Positions 5,152 to 6,647 of a DNA stretch of 6,647 bases are shown here, in pieces; position 1 is the stretch's first letter, and each line of letters begins with the position of its first letter. The position numbers and the translations under genes are program-made. The notes under the pieces are model-generated. The model did no database searches, had not been told where the DNA came from, and saw nothing but the letters and a program-made list of their open reading frames with translations. Origin of the DNA: an uncultured Rhodovulum sp. (GTDB lineage Bacteria; Pseudomonadota; Alphaproteobacteria; Rhodobacterales; Rhodobacteraceae); contig CAMIMK010000176.1 of NCBI GenBank assembly GCA_946221765.1, positions 1 through 6,647 of the forward strand. The letters are read 5' to 3'.

Positions 5152-6591
5152 ATGAGCGCATTCCGCCCCGAACGCATCCACGAAGCCCTCGGCCCGGCCT
5201 TCGCCGACCGGGTCCGGCCTGCGGAGTTTCCGCAGGCGATCCTGCGCTGCCGCAATGACCGCTGGGCAGCGCGGGTGGGGCTCGATGACCCTGCGGATGC
5301 GCCCTGGCTGGCACGGTTCGGGCGGTTCGAGCCGCTGGCCGGGTCGCTGCCGGAACCGCTGGCCCTGCGCTATCACGGCCATCAGTTCCGGGTCTACAAC
5401 CCCGATCTCGGCGACGGGCGGGGCTTTCTCTATGCCCAGCTGCGCGACCTCGCGGACGGCCGCCTGCTCGATCTCGGGACCAAGGGCTCGGGCCAGACGC
5501 CCTGGAGCCGGACCGCCGACGGCCGGCTCACCCTCAAGGGCGGGGTCCGCGAGATCCTCGCCACCGAGATGCTGGAGGCGCTTGGCGTCTACACCTCGAA
5601 GACCTTCGCCCTTGTCGAGACCGGCGAGGCCCTGACCCGGGGGGACGAGCCCTCGCCCACCCGCTCCGCCGTCCTGACCCGGCTCAGCCATTCGCATATC
5701 CGCATCGGCACCTTCCAGCGCCTCGCCGCCCTCCGCGACCATGGCGCGCTCGAGGCGCTGGTGGACCATGTGATCGCGCATTACTGGCCCGAGGCCAACG
5801 GCGCCGCCGGTCTCTATGACGCCATCACCGGGGCCGCCGCCCGTCTCGGGGCCGAATGGTTCGCCGCGGGCTTCGTCCATGGGGTGCTGAACACCGACAA
5901 CATCAACATCACTGCCGAGAGCTTCGATTACGGCCCGTGGCGGTTTCTGGACACGTTCAATCCGGGCTTCACCGCGGCCTATTTCGACCACAGTGGCCTC
6001 TATGCCTTCGCGCGCCAGCCGGAGGCCCTGCACTGGAACCTGGCCCGGCTGGGGGAATGCCTGATGCCCCTTGCCTCCCGCGCCGAGATCGAGCCGGTCT
6101 TCGAAAGCTTCCCGCCCCGCTTTCATGCGGCGCTGGCAACCCAGACCCTCGCCCGGTTGGGGCTGCAGGCCAGGGGCGACGCCGTCTCGATCGTCCATGC
6201 CTTCTGGGGAGCGATGGAGGCGACGCGCCCGCCTTTCCAGCAGGTCTTCCACGACCTGCTGGGCGGGGGCGCACCGGACCGCCTGCGCGCGAGCCCGATC
6301 CGGCCCATCTTCGAGACCGCGGCCTGGGCAGAGGTGATCGAGATGCTGCGCGAGCTGCCCCCCGCCCCGGGTCTTCCGGCGGCGCTGGCGCATCCGCGCG
6401 CGGCGCTGCCGCCCGAGACGCTGGTGATCGATGAGGTGGAGGCCCTCTGGGCGGCCATCGACCGGGACGACGACTGGAGCCCGCTCCTGCGCAAGATCGA
6501 CAGCATCCGCGAGATGGGCCGGTTCCAGGCCTGCCTCGGCCTGCCCCGGCGCCCCGGCCACCTGCCGCTCGGGGCGGATCCCGCCGCCTGA
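5152..6591 (+). CDS. selO: SelO family protein adenylyltransferase (YdiU/UPF0061, pseudokinase-fold AMPylase)
   Basis: SelO transfers AMP from ATP to Ser, Thr or Tyr of target proteins and is linked to redox stress in studied species. This 479-residue protein has GDGRG with Gly87, Gly89 and Arg90; Lys111 in LGTKGSGQTPWSR; Asp123-Gly124; Arg177 and Arg184 in RLSHSHIR; the catalytic motif HGVLNTDN with Asp249 and Asn250; and Asp259 in DYGP. From memory, each matches an ATP-, Mg- or catalytic residue of the Pseudomonas SelO structure, with identical internal spacing across Lys/Asp/Gly and the Arg pair. The C-terminal third differs from E. coli SelO: it lacks the NP...R..A region and ends in a DEVEALWAAI...DDWSPL segment, as in a short alphaproteobacterial branch. 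The activation-loop Cys of E. coli is Ala here. There are three Cys in total (33, 303, 461). The start fits the family N-terminus, but no Shine-Dalgarno precedes it. The C-terminus is complete. Confidence 0.94.
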   Translation: MSAFRPERIHEALGPAFADRVRPAEFPQAILRCRNDRWAARVGLDDPADAPWLARFGRFEPLAGSLPEPLALRYHGHQFRVYNPDLGDGRGFLYAQLRDLADGRLLDLGTKGSGQTPWSRTADGRLTLKGGVREILATEMLEALGVYTSKTFALVETGEALTRGDEPSPTRSAVLTRLSHSHIRIGTFQRLAALRDHGALEALVDHVIAHYWPEANGAAGLYDAITGAAARLGAEWFAAGFVHGVLNTDNINITAESFDYGPWRFLDTFNPGFTAAYFDHSGLYAFARQPEALHWNLARLGECLMPLASRAEIEPVFESFPPRFHAALATQTLARLGLQARGDAVSIVHAFWGAMEATRPPFQQVFHDLLGGGAPDRLRASPIRPIFETAAWAEVIEMLRELPPAPGLPAALAHPRAALPPETLVIDEVEALWAAIDRDDDWSPLLRKIDSIREMGRFQACLGLPRRPGHLPLGADPAA

Positions 6592-6647
6592 AACGACCTC
6601 CGGCTGACCCCTTCGGAAGCCGCCGCCCTCGCCGGTCCAGCCCCGAA
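6592..6647. other. Non-coding right edge after selO
   Basis: Fifty-six bases follow the selO stop. CGGCT (6601-6605) can pair with AGCCG (6618-6622), with CTTCGG (6611-6616), a stable-tetraloop sequence, inside the loop. No T-tract is visible before the window ends. This could be the start of a terminator, but support is weak, and no gene start is visible. Confidence 0.3.

Noticed and set aside
3720..5255. Long reverse-strand open frame across the small gene and the DUF533 gene
   Set aside because: It covers two forward genes that have good ribosome-binding sites, and its product has no recognisable family features.
4864..6561. Very long reverse-strand open frame (565 codons) opposite selO
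   Set aside because: It is the mirror of a well-supported SelO gene. Its protein is low-complexity with no recognisable domain, and no ribosome-binding site is evident.

Overview
The window looks like an ordinary chromosomal segment of a high-GC alphaproteobacterium. Rhodobacterales or a close relative is my best guess, but it is an inference. The pointers are strong GC bias at third codon positions, an alphaproteobacterial-type short SelO, a PdeM-type phosphoesterase, an SSB ending in DDEIPF and a tRNA-Asp with encoded CCA. I see no phage, transposon, CRISPR or toxin-antitoxin signature, and no undescribed multi-gene system.

Left part (1-2176). The first 55 bases are the reverse-strand start of an elongation factor Tu gene (tuf) that runs off the left edge. 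It is followed by about 300 bases of divergent control region. An MscS-family mechanosensitive channel gene then runs rightward (360-2130). Its reading frame is broken by one extra C in a C6 run at 1672-1677; removing one C restores a complete 589-residue channel. A perfect GC-rich palindrome separates it from the convergent ssb gene.

Middle part (2177-3782). ssb (reverse strand, 2177-2653) is head to head with a PdeM-type metallophosphoesterase gene (forward). Both suggest DNA maintenance, but the helicase and ligase genes that PdeM is named for are not present here. A tRNA-Asp(GTC) gene follows directly, with a possible promoter -35 element overlapping the pdeM stop codon.

Right part (3783-6647). 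Three rightward genes follow: a small 87-residue protein of unknown function, a 305-residue DUF533 (YebE-like, TerB-like) protein, and a SelO-family protein adenylyltransferase (pseudokinase-fold AMPylase) with all expected ATP and Mg residues. They are separated by GC-rich hairpins, at 4051-4082 and 5113-5136, so they need not form one operon. The genes look like separate housekeeping and stress functions (translation, osmotic release, DNA maintenance, redox-linked AMPylation) rather than one pathway.
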